Assembly (NCBI RefSeq): GCF_017464355.1
Contig: NZ_JAFUAG010000003.1
Span: forward strand, 1-64,000
Reading direction: 5' to 3'
DNA: 64,000 nucleotides
Origin: Ruminococcus sp.
GTDB taxonomy: Bacteria > Bacillota > Clostridia > Oscillospirales > Ruminococcaceae
The position numbers and the translations under genes were made by a program. Within the stretch, counting starts at the first letter, position 1. Every line of letters starts with the position of its first letter. Below are positions 1 to 6,985 of this stretch, in pieces. The notes under the pieces are model-generated. The model was not told the origin of the DNA, made no database searches, and was given only the letters and a program-made list of their open reading frames with translations.

Positions 1-65
1 CCTTGTTCTTTCAATTTTAAGATCTCTTTTTCATACTCCTGTATGTGTCTGTAACTTCTTGCCAT
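1..65 (-). CDS. Putative IS3-family transposase OrfA, N-terminal 21 residues only
   Basis: The frame opens ATG at 65 and reads MARSYRHIQEYEKEILKLKE before the window edge. This resembles the first helix of the helix-turn-helix OrfA proteins of IS3-family elements in Clostridia. The ribosome binding site AGGAGG lies 7 bases upstream, inside a hairpin. Only about 21 residues are visible, so the family call rests on this short match and on the IS-like terminus upstream. A stand-alone HTH protein is the alternative. Confidence 0.5.
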   Translation of the reverse strand, partial: MARSYRHIQEYEKEILKLKEQ

Positions 66-72
66 AACAAAA

Positions 73-116
73 CCTCCTATGGTTTCTATTATACCATAGG
101 AGGCTCTTTTTGTCAT
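73..116 (-). promoter_or_regulatory. IS promoter embedded in an RBS-sequestering hairpin
   Basis: On the minus strand a -35 box ATGACA (111-116) and a -10 box TATAAT (88-93) are separated by exactly 17 bp. The -10 sits in the loop of a perfect 10-bp inverted repeat (73-82 / 94-103). The downstream arm carries the AGGAGG of the transposase gene. Transcripts entering from outside contain both arms and can hide the ribosome binding site. Transcripts started at this promoter lack the upstream arm and leave the site open. Confidence 0.7.
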
Positions 117-188
117 TGTACGTTTTTACTGGGGCGGTTCAAAGTCATCGACCGTGCTTTTACAGTAAACGACATCAAGTCAGGACAT

Positions 189-844
189 TCAGCAAAGGGG
201 CGGCATGAACTTGGCAAATATGTAAAGTCCCTCTTCCCCCGCCGTTACCGAATGGGGGGTGCCTTTTTTCAGTATGGTCACTGTACCGCTGCTGTAGGGT
301 ATCTCGGTGCCCTCGTTCATGCATACCCCGCTGCCGCCGATGACCTCGTGGGTCTCGGTCTGTTCGGCATGGATATGCCTGCCTATGCTTCTGCCCGCAG
401 CTCTCCTCACAAGATGATAGCTGAACTCACCCTCGGTGTCCTCTGCGGTAAGCAGGTGTTTCAATGCTACTCCCTCAAAGGTCGGGTGGTCGTTCCACTT
501 AAGCTCGGAAAGATCCTTTTCACCATAGGGCGAAGCAGATCGTCCGCTGTCAAAATGGCTCTGGTCATAAAAGCCCGAAAGCCGGGCGGGAGCTACAGAT
601 TAAGCTGTGAAAGGAACAGCACCTTTTTTATACACATTGACAAAACGCTGACACCAGCAGCTGATGTCAGCGAATGATTTTCATATGGCATAACGGTGAA
701 GATATCTCCCTCACCCTTCGTTTCGGCAGCGCCCTCTCTGGTAAGCACCGCTTTGCCCTTAAGCACAGCCGTCAGCACTATGCAGGAGGTATGTCAATGC
801 TCACCGAAACGCAGCTGCTTGTCCGTTATCAGCACGAACTCCAT
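189..844 (-). pseudogene. Broken AraC-type regulator with cupin domains
   Basis: The start is ATG at 844. The frame reads 16 residues (MEFVLITDKQLRFGEH), meets an in-frame TGA at 796-794 where a Trp codon would fit, then resumes in the same frame with a cupin-like segment (VLTAVLKGKAVL, then a DIFTVMPYENHS stretch) and stops at 593. A second frame continues with ARLSGFYDQSHFD, the hallmark of the second helix-turn-helix of AraC proteins, and then a second cupin (GRHIHAEQTETHEVIGG) ending at 189. The linker and first HTH are missing. At least one nonsense mutation and one deletion or frameshift are visible. The intact family senses a small molecule with the cupin and activates transcription. 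The IS end lies 48 bp from its 3' end. Confidence 0.75.
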
Positions 845-873
845 AAGCTCCGAACGGAAAAATAAAATGCCGT

Positions 874-1464
874 TCACTCTTTTATCGCCTCCGCAAAAAA
901 CTCCCTCAGCTGGTCAGCAACGCCCTGGGCTGCGAAAATGGTGGCTATCATCAGCCCTTCCTTGTCGCAGCGGCTAAAATCTATGCTTCTCCCCGAACGC
1001 TCGATGAGCTGGGTTATCAGCACCCTCTGGGTACGGCCGTTGCCCTCGCGGAAAGGGTGCAGCAGGTTCAGGTCACTGTAGAATTCTGCTATGGCCGCAG
1101 CGTAATCTTCGCCTTTAAGGTCAAGAAAACAGTTCTCATCATTCAGGTACCCGAACAGCAGCCCCAGGTCACGCTCCAGCCCCTCGGGCGCATGGAAGCG
1201 TGTGCCTTTCTTTGAAAGGGGCACCGTCCTCACCTGTCCTGCCCAGTCATAAAGGTCGCCCATTATGACCCTGTGCAGCTCACAGTAATGCTCCGCACTG
1301 AAACTGCCCTTGTATGGCTCGCTCAGCAGCATGGTTATCCTGGTGGTGGTGAGTATGCTCTCCAGCTCCGCCAGTTCTTCCTCATCACGGATATCCAGCT
1401 TGTTCATCAGCACCAGCGTGCCCTCATAGCAGCCGCTGCTGCCGCTCTCAACAGAGTATGACAT
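874..1464 (-). CDS. fic: Fic-domain AMP-transferase-type toxin
   Basis: Fic proteins transfer AMP (or related groups) from a nucleotide to hydroxyl side chains of target proteins. The protein has the canonical active-site motif HPFREGNGRTQR with catalytic His near residue 136, and an upstream Fic core (HRVIMGDLYDWAGQVR). It is about 196 residues, a compact single-domain form. ATG at 1464 is chosen because AGGTGG lies 5 bases upstream and it follows the antitoxin stop by one base; a GTG at 1473 is possible. No (S/T)xxxE(G/N) inhibitory motif is seen in this protein; it is supplied by the gene just upstream. This is the class I toxin-antitoxin layout. The target is unknown. Confidence 0.88.
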   Translation of the reverse strand: MSYSVESGSSGCYEGTLVLMNKLDIRDEEELAELESILTTTRITMLLSEPYKGSFSAEHYCELHRVIMGDLYDWAGQVRTVPLSKKGTRFHAPEGLERDLGLLFGYLNDENCFLDLKGEDYAAAIAEFYSDLNLLHPFREGNGRTQRVLITQLIERSGRSIDFSRCDKEGLMIATIFAAQGVADQLREFFAEAIKE

Positions 1465-1465
1465 A

Positions 1466-1645
1466 TCAGCCACCTACATAATATTTCAGTTTGCCTGCCT
1501 TGCAGTCCTCCAGAAATTTTTCAATGTGAAGTTCCCCCGAGACCAGTGCCTCGCAGACCTTCTTGTCCTTTTCGGTAAAACGGAAACCCTCCATCTCCAC
1601 CGATGCGATAGCCTGTTCCAGCGAACGCTTCTGTTTTTTATCCAT
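1466..1645 (-). CDS. Short Fic antitoxin (VbhA/FicA-like)
   Basis: This 59-residue frame has ATG at 1645 with GGAGGG 6 bases upstream, and its stop lies one base before the Fic start. Residues 14-20 read ASVEMEG, which contains S-V-E-M-E-G, an exact match to the (S/T)xxxE(G/N) inhibitory motif of Fic antitoxins. In that family the Glu pushes into the Fic nucleotide pocket and blocks productive ATP binding. The C-terminal half (residues 24-56) is charged and fits the small helical antitoxin fold. It is translationally coupled to the toxin. The motif and position make the call strong despite the small size. Confidence 0.85.
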   Translation of the reverse strand: MDKKQKRSLEQAIASVEMEGFRFTEKDKKVCEALVSGELHIEKFLEDCKAGKLKYYVGG

Positions 1646-1676
1646 TGTTATCCCTCCGAAACTTTAACACCTCTAC

Positions 1677-1705
1677 ATTATACTCTATGCCCCCGCCTTT
1701 GTCAA
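1677..1705 (-). promoter_or_regulatory. Promoter of the fic antitoxin-toxin operon
   Basis: TTGACA (1700-1705) and TATAAT (1677-1682) are separated by 17 bp on the minus strand, a full sigma-A consensus. The predicted start is about 25 bases before the antitoxin ATG. Confidence 0.85.
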
Positions 1706-1788
1706 CAGCTTTCCGAAATTTTTGGGATAATTGTACAAATATATGTACCAAAGTTTTCCCTATCACAGGGGCAAAGTAAAAGCAAAAC

Positions 1789-1814
1789 AAAAAGTCCGCC
1801 CACGGGGGACGGAC
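1789..1814 (-). terminator. Terminator downstream of the spore protein gene
   Basis: On the minus strand a GTCCG-rich hairpin (1794-1814) is followed by TTTTTG. It closes the transcript of the gene at 1854-2042. A second GC-rich inverted repeat (CCCGC/GCGGG) at about 1831-1845 precedes it. Confidence 0.75.
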
Positions 1815-1853
1815 CTTTGCGTATATGTACCCGCCCGCAGGCGGGGGCAGATA

Positions 1854-2042
1854 TTACTGCTTGTTGCCTGCCTTGTAAGCGTCGATCATCTTCTTGACCA
1901 TCTGGCCGCCTACAGAGCCTGCCTCTCTGGAGGTCAGGTCGCCGTTGTAGCCCTGCTTCAGGTCAACGCCTACCTCGCTGGCTGCCTCCATCTTGAATCT
2001 GTTGAGAGTTTCTCTGCCCTGCTGTGTTGTGATACCTTTCAT
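1854..2042 (-). CDS. Alpha/beta-type small acid-soluble spore protein
   Basis: SASPs coat and protect DNA in dormant spores and are degraded at germination. This 62-residue protein carries the family's two conserved blocks, ASEVGVDLKQGYNGDL and REAGSVGGQMVKKMI, at the expected spacing and length. The start ATG at 2042 has AAAGGAGA 8 bases upstream. It is monocistronic with its own terminator. A sigma-G-like pair (TGTAATA / CACAATA, 17 bp apart, 2074-2104 region) is present but is a weak match. Its presence suggests sporulation capacity, or a retained relic, in this lineage. Confidence 0.9.
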   Translation of the reverse strand: MKGITTQQGRETLNRFKMEAASEVGVDLKQGYNGDLTSREAGSVGGQMVKKMIDAYKAGNKQ

Positions 2043-2138
2043 TTTCGTTTCTCCTTTTGTTTTATTCGGGCTTGCGATAATATTGTGTGCGCCGCAGGGT
2101 GATATATTACAGGTAATTTCTGGTTTGAAAAAATCGTA

Positions 2139-2558
2139 TCATTCAATGCGGAAGCTCTCTGTCCTGAGGTCGCAGTAGTATCTTCCGCTTTCGGCAGAAA
2201 ACCTCAGCACGCAGTAGTCAGGGTCGGTGACACCGCCTTTATAGAATAGTGTGTCGCCTTTCCGCCAGATCATCTCCTTGGTCTTTTGGTCGGTAAGAAC
2301 TTCCATTCTGCCTTTGAGCATGACGCCCTCGTATTTTATAAGACCCTTGTGATAAAAATAAATGCAGGCCTTCGGTTCATTTTGATACTGCTTTACCCTC
2401 ATGGAAGAAGTGTTCGTTGAAAAATAAAAGCTGCCAAGCCCCTCAGACTTCCTCGGCCGAAGCATGGCCTTTACGTTTGGGTAGCCCTCCTCGTCCACCG
2501 AACATATGAATGCCACCTTCTGCCTTGCGATAAAACGCTGTATCTTGTCTTTGTCCAT
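2139..2558 (-). CDS. Pyridoxamine 5'-phosphate oxidase-fold flavoprotein
   Basis: This is a 139-residue protein of the PNPOx-like split-barrel family, which binds FMN or related cofactors; the substrate is unknown. Visible family features are an N-terminal helix, the strand pair KVAFICSVDEEGYPNVKAM, FYFSTNTSS, and the C-terminal GDTLFYKGGVTDPDYCVLRF. The start at 2558 (MDKDK) is chosen because GGGAGG lies 7 bases upstream. A longer in-frame extension to 2699 crosses the consensus promoter at 2589-2618 and is therefore untranslated. It is divergent from the dockerin gene at 2776. Enzyme activity cannot be read from the sequence. Confidence 0.8.
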   Translation of the reverse strand: MDKDKIQRFIARQKVAFICSVDEEGYPNVKAMLRPRKSEGLGSFYFSTNTSSMRVKQYQNEPKACIYFYHKGLIKYEGVMLKGRMEVLTDQKTKEMIWRKGDTLFYKGGVTDPDYCVLRFSAESGRYYCDLRTESFRIE

Positions 2559-2588
2559 GTTGTCCTCCCGAAATTTTTTCCTGCGAAT

Positions 2589-2618
2589 ATTATACCACGG
2601 CAGCTTCGGCCTTGTCAA
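2589..2618 (-). promoter_or_regulatory. Promoter of the PNPOx-fold gene
   Basis: TTGACA (2613-2618) and TATAAT (2589-2594) are 18 bp apart on the minus strand. This fixes the downstream start codon at 2558. Confidence 0.8.
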
Positions 2619-2686
2619 ATTGAAGCAGGCGCCCTGATCGTCTTGGTGATTAATAACATAATTCTTGTAAATGTAAATCATTTCTA

Positions 2687-2749
2687 TTGACAAAATCACG
2701 GGAAAGAACTATAATTTAAGTAAGCGGTCATAGGATATCTGAGATATCC
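2687..2749 (+). promoter_or_regulatory. Consensus promoter with a perfect operator-like palindrome
   Basis: TTGACA (2687-2692), a 17-bp spacer and TATAAT (2710-2715) form a perfect sigma-A promoter. About 11 bp after the predicted start lies the inverted repeat GGATATC-tga-GATATCC (2733-2749), in a position where a bound repressor would block transcription. It drives the CAP/dockerin gene. Confidence 0.8.
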
Positions 2750-2775
2750 CGATCATGAAATAAGGAGGAATATGA

Positions 2776-5700
2776 ATGACAAAAAGCAGAAAGGCTCTGC
2801 GCTCACTGGCGCTGCTGCCTGTGGTGCTGGTACTGACAGGCGGTGCTGCCCTGCGGGCTTTTGCGGAGGAACCGCTGGAGGTGGAGGTCAAGGGAAGGTA
2901 CCTGCAAAGCACAGCAAGGTCTATGCTGAGCCTTATAAATGATTTCAGGACGACGGGCACCCCCTGGTACTGGAACCCTGATAACACCACCAAGACCTAT
3001 CCCACAGGCCTTAAGCCCCTGACCTACGATTACAAGCTTGAACAGGTAGCCATGCAGCGTGCGGCGGAGATAGCTGTCAACTGGGATCATACCCGCCCCG
3101 ATGGCAGCAGCACCTGGTCGGCTTTTACCGAGCAGGGCTACAATGCTTACTCGGGCGAGAATATAGCTATAAACTATGAGAGCACCGCGCAGGCTTTCTT
3201 TGACCAGTGGAAAGAGGAAGACCAGAAGTACAGCGGCCAGGGACACAGGCGCTCTATGCTCAGCAGTAACCACTCTTACATAGGCATAGCCATACTGGAG
3301 ATAGACGGCTGGTATTACGGCGTTGAGGAGTTCGGCAGGTCTGCCAGCGGCATGGCTGCCACCACAGTAGGCACCGAGGAAAGGGTCATAGCTGTCAAGG
3401 TTGACAGCTCTCATATCGAGGGCGGCGAAATGATCTGCGGCACCGAGAGCCTGACTATGGAGCTTGGTAATTCTCAGGCGCTGCCCGAGGCTTATTTACA
3501 GCTTTCAACCACCAGCTGGGATTATCTTAATGTTGTATTCAAGTCTGATGCGGAGGTAACATACACCTCCTCCGACAACAGCGGCCTTGCGGTCAGCGGC
3601 GGAAAGCTCACCGCCAACAAGGCAGGCAGCTACACCCTGACCGTCAGCAGCAGCTACGGCGGAAAGACTTACAGCAAGCCCGTGACAGTCACAGTCAAAA
3701 AACGCAGCCTGAAAAACAGCAGCGTTACAGCTTCCCTAAGCGGCGGAAGCTTAGTTTATGACGGCACTGCCAAGACACCCTCGGCGGTGGTGAAGTACGG
3801 CAGCGAGACCCTGAAAGCGGGTACTGATTATACCATTTCCTACCAGAACAACGTAAATGCAGGCACCGCCACTGCCGCCATAACAGGCAAGGGCAACTAT
3901 GAGGACTCCCTGAGCCTGAACTTTAACATTGCGAAGAAGGATATCTCGGGCATGAAGCTGACAGCTTCACCCGCTTCGGCCGAATACACAGGCAGTGCTG
4001 TCATAGCGGACACCACCCTTGCCAACGGCACCGCGACCCTGAGGTCGGGCACCGACTACACCTGCACCTACAAGAACAACATAAATGCAGGTACAGCCAC
4101 CGTCACCGCTGCGGGCAAGGGCAATTACACAGGCACCCTTTCGGCGGAATATACCATAACCCCCAAGGACCTAAGCAAAGCCGCCATAAGCGCCATTACC
4201 GACAAGACCTACACAGGCAGCCAGATAAAGCCCTCGTTCACCGTGACATTGAATGGTGTGACTTTAGTTTCGGGTACTGACTTTACTGTCAGGTACGGCA
4301 CGAACACCAACGTCGGCACAGGCAGCGTGACCATTACGGGCAAGGGCAACTATGCGGGCACGGCACAGAAGACTTTCAGGATAACCGCGAAAGCCCTCAC
4401 CTCTGCCATGATGTCCCAGCCTGCAAACTCGGTCTATGACGGCACCCGGAAGAAGCCTGCGGTAACTCTGACAGACGGCACCAAGACCCTGACCGAGGGC
4501 ACCGACTACACCCTTTCCTACGGCGCAAACACCGGCGCAGGCACAGGCAGTGTTACCGTGACGGGCAGGGGAAATTACGGCGGTACTGTCACAAAGAACT
4601 TTACGATATCGGCCAAGCAGCTGAAAAATGTAACTATCTCCCAGCCCGCAGACGCAGTGTACAGCGGCGGCAGGCTGACCCCTGCTGTCACCGTAAAGGA
4701 CGGCAGCAAAGCCCTGGTCGAGGGCACCGACTACACCCCGGCCTACACCGACAACATCAACGCAGGCGAAGCCACCCTGACCATAACAGGCAAGGGCAAC
4801 TACGGCGGCAGCGTCGTGAAGACTTTCACGATATCGCCCAAGCCCGTTTCCAAGCTGACCCTCACAGCAGGCGAAAGCTTTGAGTACAGCGGCGAAGCCA
4901 TTAAGCCCGAAGTTACTGTCAAGGACGGCACAAAGACCCTGACCTCGGCCGACTACAGTGCAGCATACGCAAAGAACCCCATAAATGCAGGCAGCTATGA
5001 TATGACCGTCACCATGAAAGGCAACTACAGCGGCAGCAAGGTGCTGAGTTATGAGATAGCGCCCAAGGATATCTCAAAGCTGGATATCAGCATGACAGAG
5101 AGCCTGCTTTACAGCGGCGAGCCCCTGACCCCCGCCCCCGAGATCACCGACGGCACCGCGGTGCTGGCTGAGGGTGTGGACTACGAGCTTGACTATGCAG
5201 ACAACATCAGCGTGGGCACAGCTTCGGTAAATATTACCTGCAAGGGCAACTACACAGGCAGCAGAAGTCTCAGCTTCAATATCACAGAGGTCAGCCTTGA
5301 CGATTGCGAGATAAGCCTTGAAAGCACAGCCTTTGTTTATGACGGCACGGCACATCAGCCGGGGTTTGCTGTAAGCTGCAAGGGCAAGGCCATAGACGCA
5401 GGCGAGTTCACGGCTGAGATAAAGGGTGCAGAACAGGCCGTGAACGCAGGCAGCTACACACTGGTGATAAAGGGTGTGGGCAGCTATGCAGGCACAGCCG
5501 AAAAAGAGTTTGAGATAGCCCCCTTTGATATCTCGGGACTTGTTCCCGCGCTGAGCGAAACTGAGTTCGTTTATAACGGCAATATTCAGCAGCCCGAAGT
5601 CACCCTCAGCAGAGAAGACACTGTACTTACAGCAGAAGACTTTGATACTGCCTTTGATAATTCTGCCGATGCGGGAGAACACACCGTCACCCTGACAGGC

Positions 5701-6519
5701 AAGGGCAACTACACAGGCGAACTTTCGGCGGTATACACCATTACCCCCGCAGACGCTTCATCAGCAGCGGCAGAACTTGAATTCACCGAGAACGACTACA
5801 CAGGCAGCGCCATTGAGCCCGCAGTGACAGTCACCCTTGAGGGTGAAGTGCTGGACAGCGGGAACTATGATGTGGTATATGAGCAGAACACCGAGGTCGG
5901 CACAGCTTCGGCCAAGGTGGTGTTCAAAGGCAACTACACAGGTGAGGTAACGGCAGAGTTCGTGATAAATGAAGCCGAGCCCGACAAGCCCACCGACCCG
6001 AACAAACCCACTGACCCCGACAAGCCAGCCGACCCAGACAAGCCTGACGAACCCGATGAGCCTTCTCTGGCGGAGATAATGGGCAATGTCATAGCAGGCA
6101 GGAGCAGGGGGGAAGAGACAGCTCTTCCCGATGCGCTCATAAGGCTGACAGGGGCTGACGGCAGCACCATCGAGATAAGCGCCGAGGGCGATAAATTCAG
6201 CTCCGCAGACCTGCCCGCAGGCGACTTCATACTCACGGTAGAAAAGGCAGGCTATGTGCCCAGATATTACAGCGTAAACACCGCTGACCTCAAAGGCTTT
6301 ACCGCTGAGCTGCACCTTTGGGGAGATATCAACGGCGACAACGATGTCAACGTTACAGATATTACCATAGCAGCAGCCCATGTCAAGAGCCTCAGACCTA
6401 TATCAGACGAATATGACAGAAAGGTCACAGACGTAAATGCGGACGGCGATATAAATGTCACCGACCTGGTAAAGATAGCCGCCCATGTAAAGGGCATAAA
6501 GCCCCTTTATACCGAATAG
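2776..6519 (+). CDS. Secreted CAP-domain protein with ten MBG-type repeats and a dockerin
   Basis: This 1247-residue exported protein is probably bound to the cellulosome scaffold. A signal peptide covers residues 1-30. A CAP/SCP domain follows at about 47-190 (DHTRPDGSSTWSAF, YSGENIA, GHRRSMLSS, YYGVEEFG). Ten repeats of about 75 residues run from about 310 to 1064, each ending in a KGNY-type motif and matching the MBG family of bacterial surface proteins. A Pro/Asp/Lys linker, a carboxypeptidase-regulatory-like domain (about 1095-1170) and a type I dockerin (about 1180-1245) with two Ca-binding repeats (DINGDNDVNVTD, DVNADGDINVTD) complete it. The start has AAGGAGG 7 bases upstream. No catalytic glycosidase domain is visible; an adhesive or structural role is inferred. 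Confidence 0.88.
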   Translation: MTKSRKALRSLALLPVVLVLTGGAALRAFAEEPLEVEVKGRYLQSTARSMLSLINDFRTTGTPWYWNPDNTTKTYPTGLKPLTYDYKLEQVAMQRAAEIAVNWDHTRPDGSSTWSAFTEQGYNAYSGENIAINYESTAQAFFDQWKEEDQKYSGQGHRRSMLSSNHSYIGIAILEIDGWYYGVEEFGRSASGMAATTVGTEERVIAVKVDSSHIEGGEMICGTESLTMELGNSQALPEAYLQLSTTSWDYLNVVFKSDAEVTYTSSDNSGLAVSGGKLTANKAGSYTLTVSSSYGGKTYSKPVTVTVKKRSLKNSSVTASLSGGSLVYDGTAKTPSAVVKYGSETLKAGTDYTISYQNNVNAGTATAAITGKGNYEDSLSLNFNIAKKDISGMKLTASPASAEYTGSAVIADTTLANGTATLRSGTDYTCTYKNNINAGTATVTAAGKGNYTGTLSAEYTITPKDLSKAAISAITDKTYTGSQIKPSFTVTLNGVTLVSGTDFTVRYGTNTNVGTGSVTITGKGNYAGTAQKTFRITAKALTSAMMSQPANSVYDGTRKKPAVTLTDGTKTLTEGTDYTLSYGANTGAGTGSVTVTGRGNYGGTVTKNFTISAKQLKNVTISQPADAVYSGGRLTPAVTVKDGSKALVEGTDYTPAYTDNINAGEATLTITGKGNYGGSVVKTFTISPKPVSKLTLTAGESFEYSGEAIKPEVTVKDGTKTLTSADYSAAYAKNPINAGSYDMTVTMKGNYSGSKVLSYEIAPKDISKLDISMTESLLYSGEPLTPAPEITDGTAVLAEGVDYELDYADNISVGTASVNITCKGNYTGSRSLSFNITEVSLDDCEISLESTAFVYDGTAHQPGFAVSCKGKAIDAGEFTAEIKGAEQAVNAGSYTLVIKGVGSYAGTAEKEFEIAPFDISGLVPALSETEFVYNGNIQQPEVTLSREDTVLTAEDFDTAFDNSADAGEHTVTLTGKGNYTGELSAVYTITPADASSAAAELEFTENDYTGSAIEPAVTVTLEGEVLDSGNYDVVYEQNTEVGTASAKVVFKGNYTGEVTAEFVINEAEPDKPTDPNKPTDPDKPADPDKPDEPDEPSLAEIMGNVIAGRSRGEETALPDALIRLTGADGSTIEISAEGDKFSSADLPAGDFILTVEKAGYVPRYYSVNTADLKGFTAELHLWGDINGDNDVNVTDITIAAAHVKSLRPISDEYDRKVTDVNADGDINVTDLVKIAAHVKGIKPLYTE

Positions 6520-6530
6520 ACCGCTGCCAT

Positions 6531-6567
6531 AACACCGCCTCGCCGCAGGGTGCAGGCGGTGTTTTTT
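6531..6567 (+). terminator. Terminator of the CAP/dockerin gene
   Basis: A perfect 10-bp stem (6531-6540 / 6554-6563) is followed by a T run. Confidence 0.9.
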
Positions 6568-6585
6568 GCGTTCATGAGCCGGCTG

Positions 6586-6615
6586 TGTATCATCAGCAAT
6601 ACACTTTAAAATTGG
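6586..6615 (+). repeat. Dispersed 30-bp repeat, copy 1
   Basis: This 30-bp stretch starting TGTATCATCAGCAATACACT matches 8089-8118 in the same orientation with three mismatches. The 6568-6985 stretch otherwise holds a 12-bp-stem hairpin and the promoter of the next gene; no coding region was seen. Confidence 0.7.
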
Positions 6616-6692
6616 AAGAAAACAGTTCTGTAAACCGAGCGTTAACTTTAGTAATAACTTCGCAGAAAATGCGCCAAAAAAATTGCACAAAA

Positions 6693-6724
6693 CACCCCTT
6701 TCCGACAGCCTGCGGAAAGGGGTG
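6693..6724. other. Stable GC-rich hairpin in intergenic space
   Basis: CACCCCTTTCCG (6693-6704) pairs perfectly with 6713-6724 over an 8-base loop. It lies 120 bp after one terminator and 180 bp before the next promoter, and only a weak T stretch follows. Its role is not evident: a back-up terminator, or part of a small RNA. Confidence 0.5.
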
Positions 6725-6902
6725 GTGTTATTTTAAAAAGTGGCGGTTTTTCGCGCATTTCCAATGTGAGGACAAGTAAAAATATTTAATGAAGTTCAGA
6801 GGTCATTCATAAATTGGTCGATTTAGTTGTGCAAACTATACGAAATTTAAGGTTAACCCAAGGCTTAAAATGTTTACAAAATGGAAAACCCCTGTAACCG
6901 AC

Positions 6903-6931
6903 TTGTAATCTTTTGTGAAATATGTTATCAT
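6903..6931 (+). promoter_or_regulatory. Promoter of the SleB-like gene
   Basis: TTGTAA (6903-6908) and TATCAT (6926-6931) are separated by 17 bp. Confidence 0.65.
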
Positions 6932-6985
6932 AGTCATCGTGAACAAAAGAGAGAGAAAATCACACAGAAGAGAAAGGATAGTTTT

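Larger units (their letters stand above)
1..141 (-). mobile_element. Left end of an IS3-like insertion sequence (cut by window edge)
   Basis: Read on the minus strand, position 141 begins TGAACCGCCCC, a TG-starting terminus of the kind found at IS3-family ends. It is followed by a promoter, a hairpin and the start of a transposase OrfA-like reading frame that leaves the window at position 1. The other end and any target duplication lie outside, so the boundary at 141 is inferred from the TG terminus only. Confidence 0.5.

Noticed and set aside
2559..2699. N-terminal extension of the PNPOx-fold gene
   Set aside because: The consensus promoter lies within it, and the ribosome site points to ATG 2558.
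3700..5970. Tandem DNA repeat region
   Set aside because: It encodes the ten MBG-type protein repeats and is diverged at DNA level.
6585..6779. Small plus-strand gene after the CAP/dockerin terminator
   Set aside because: The frame spans a dispersed repeat and a strong hairpin, with no ribosome site.
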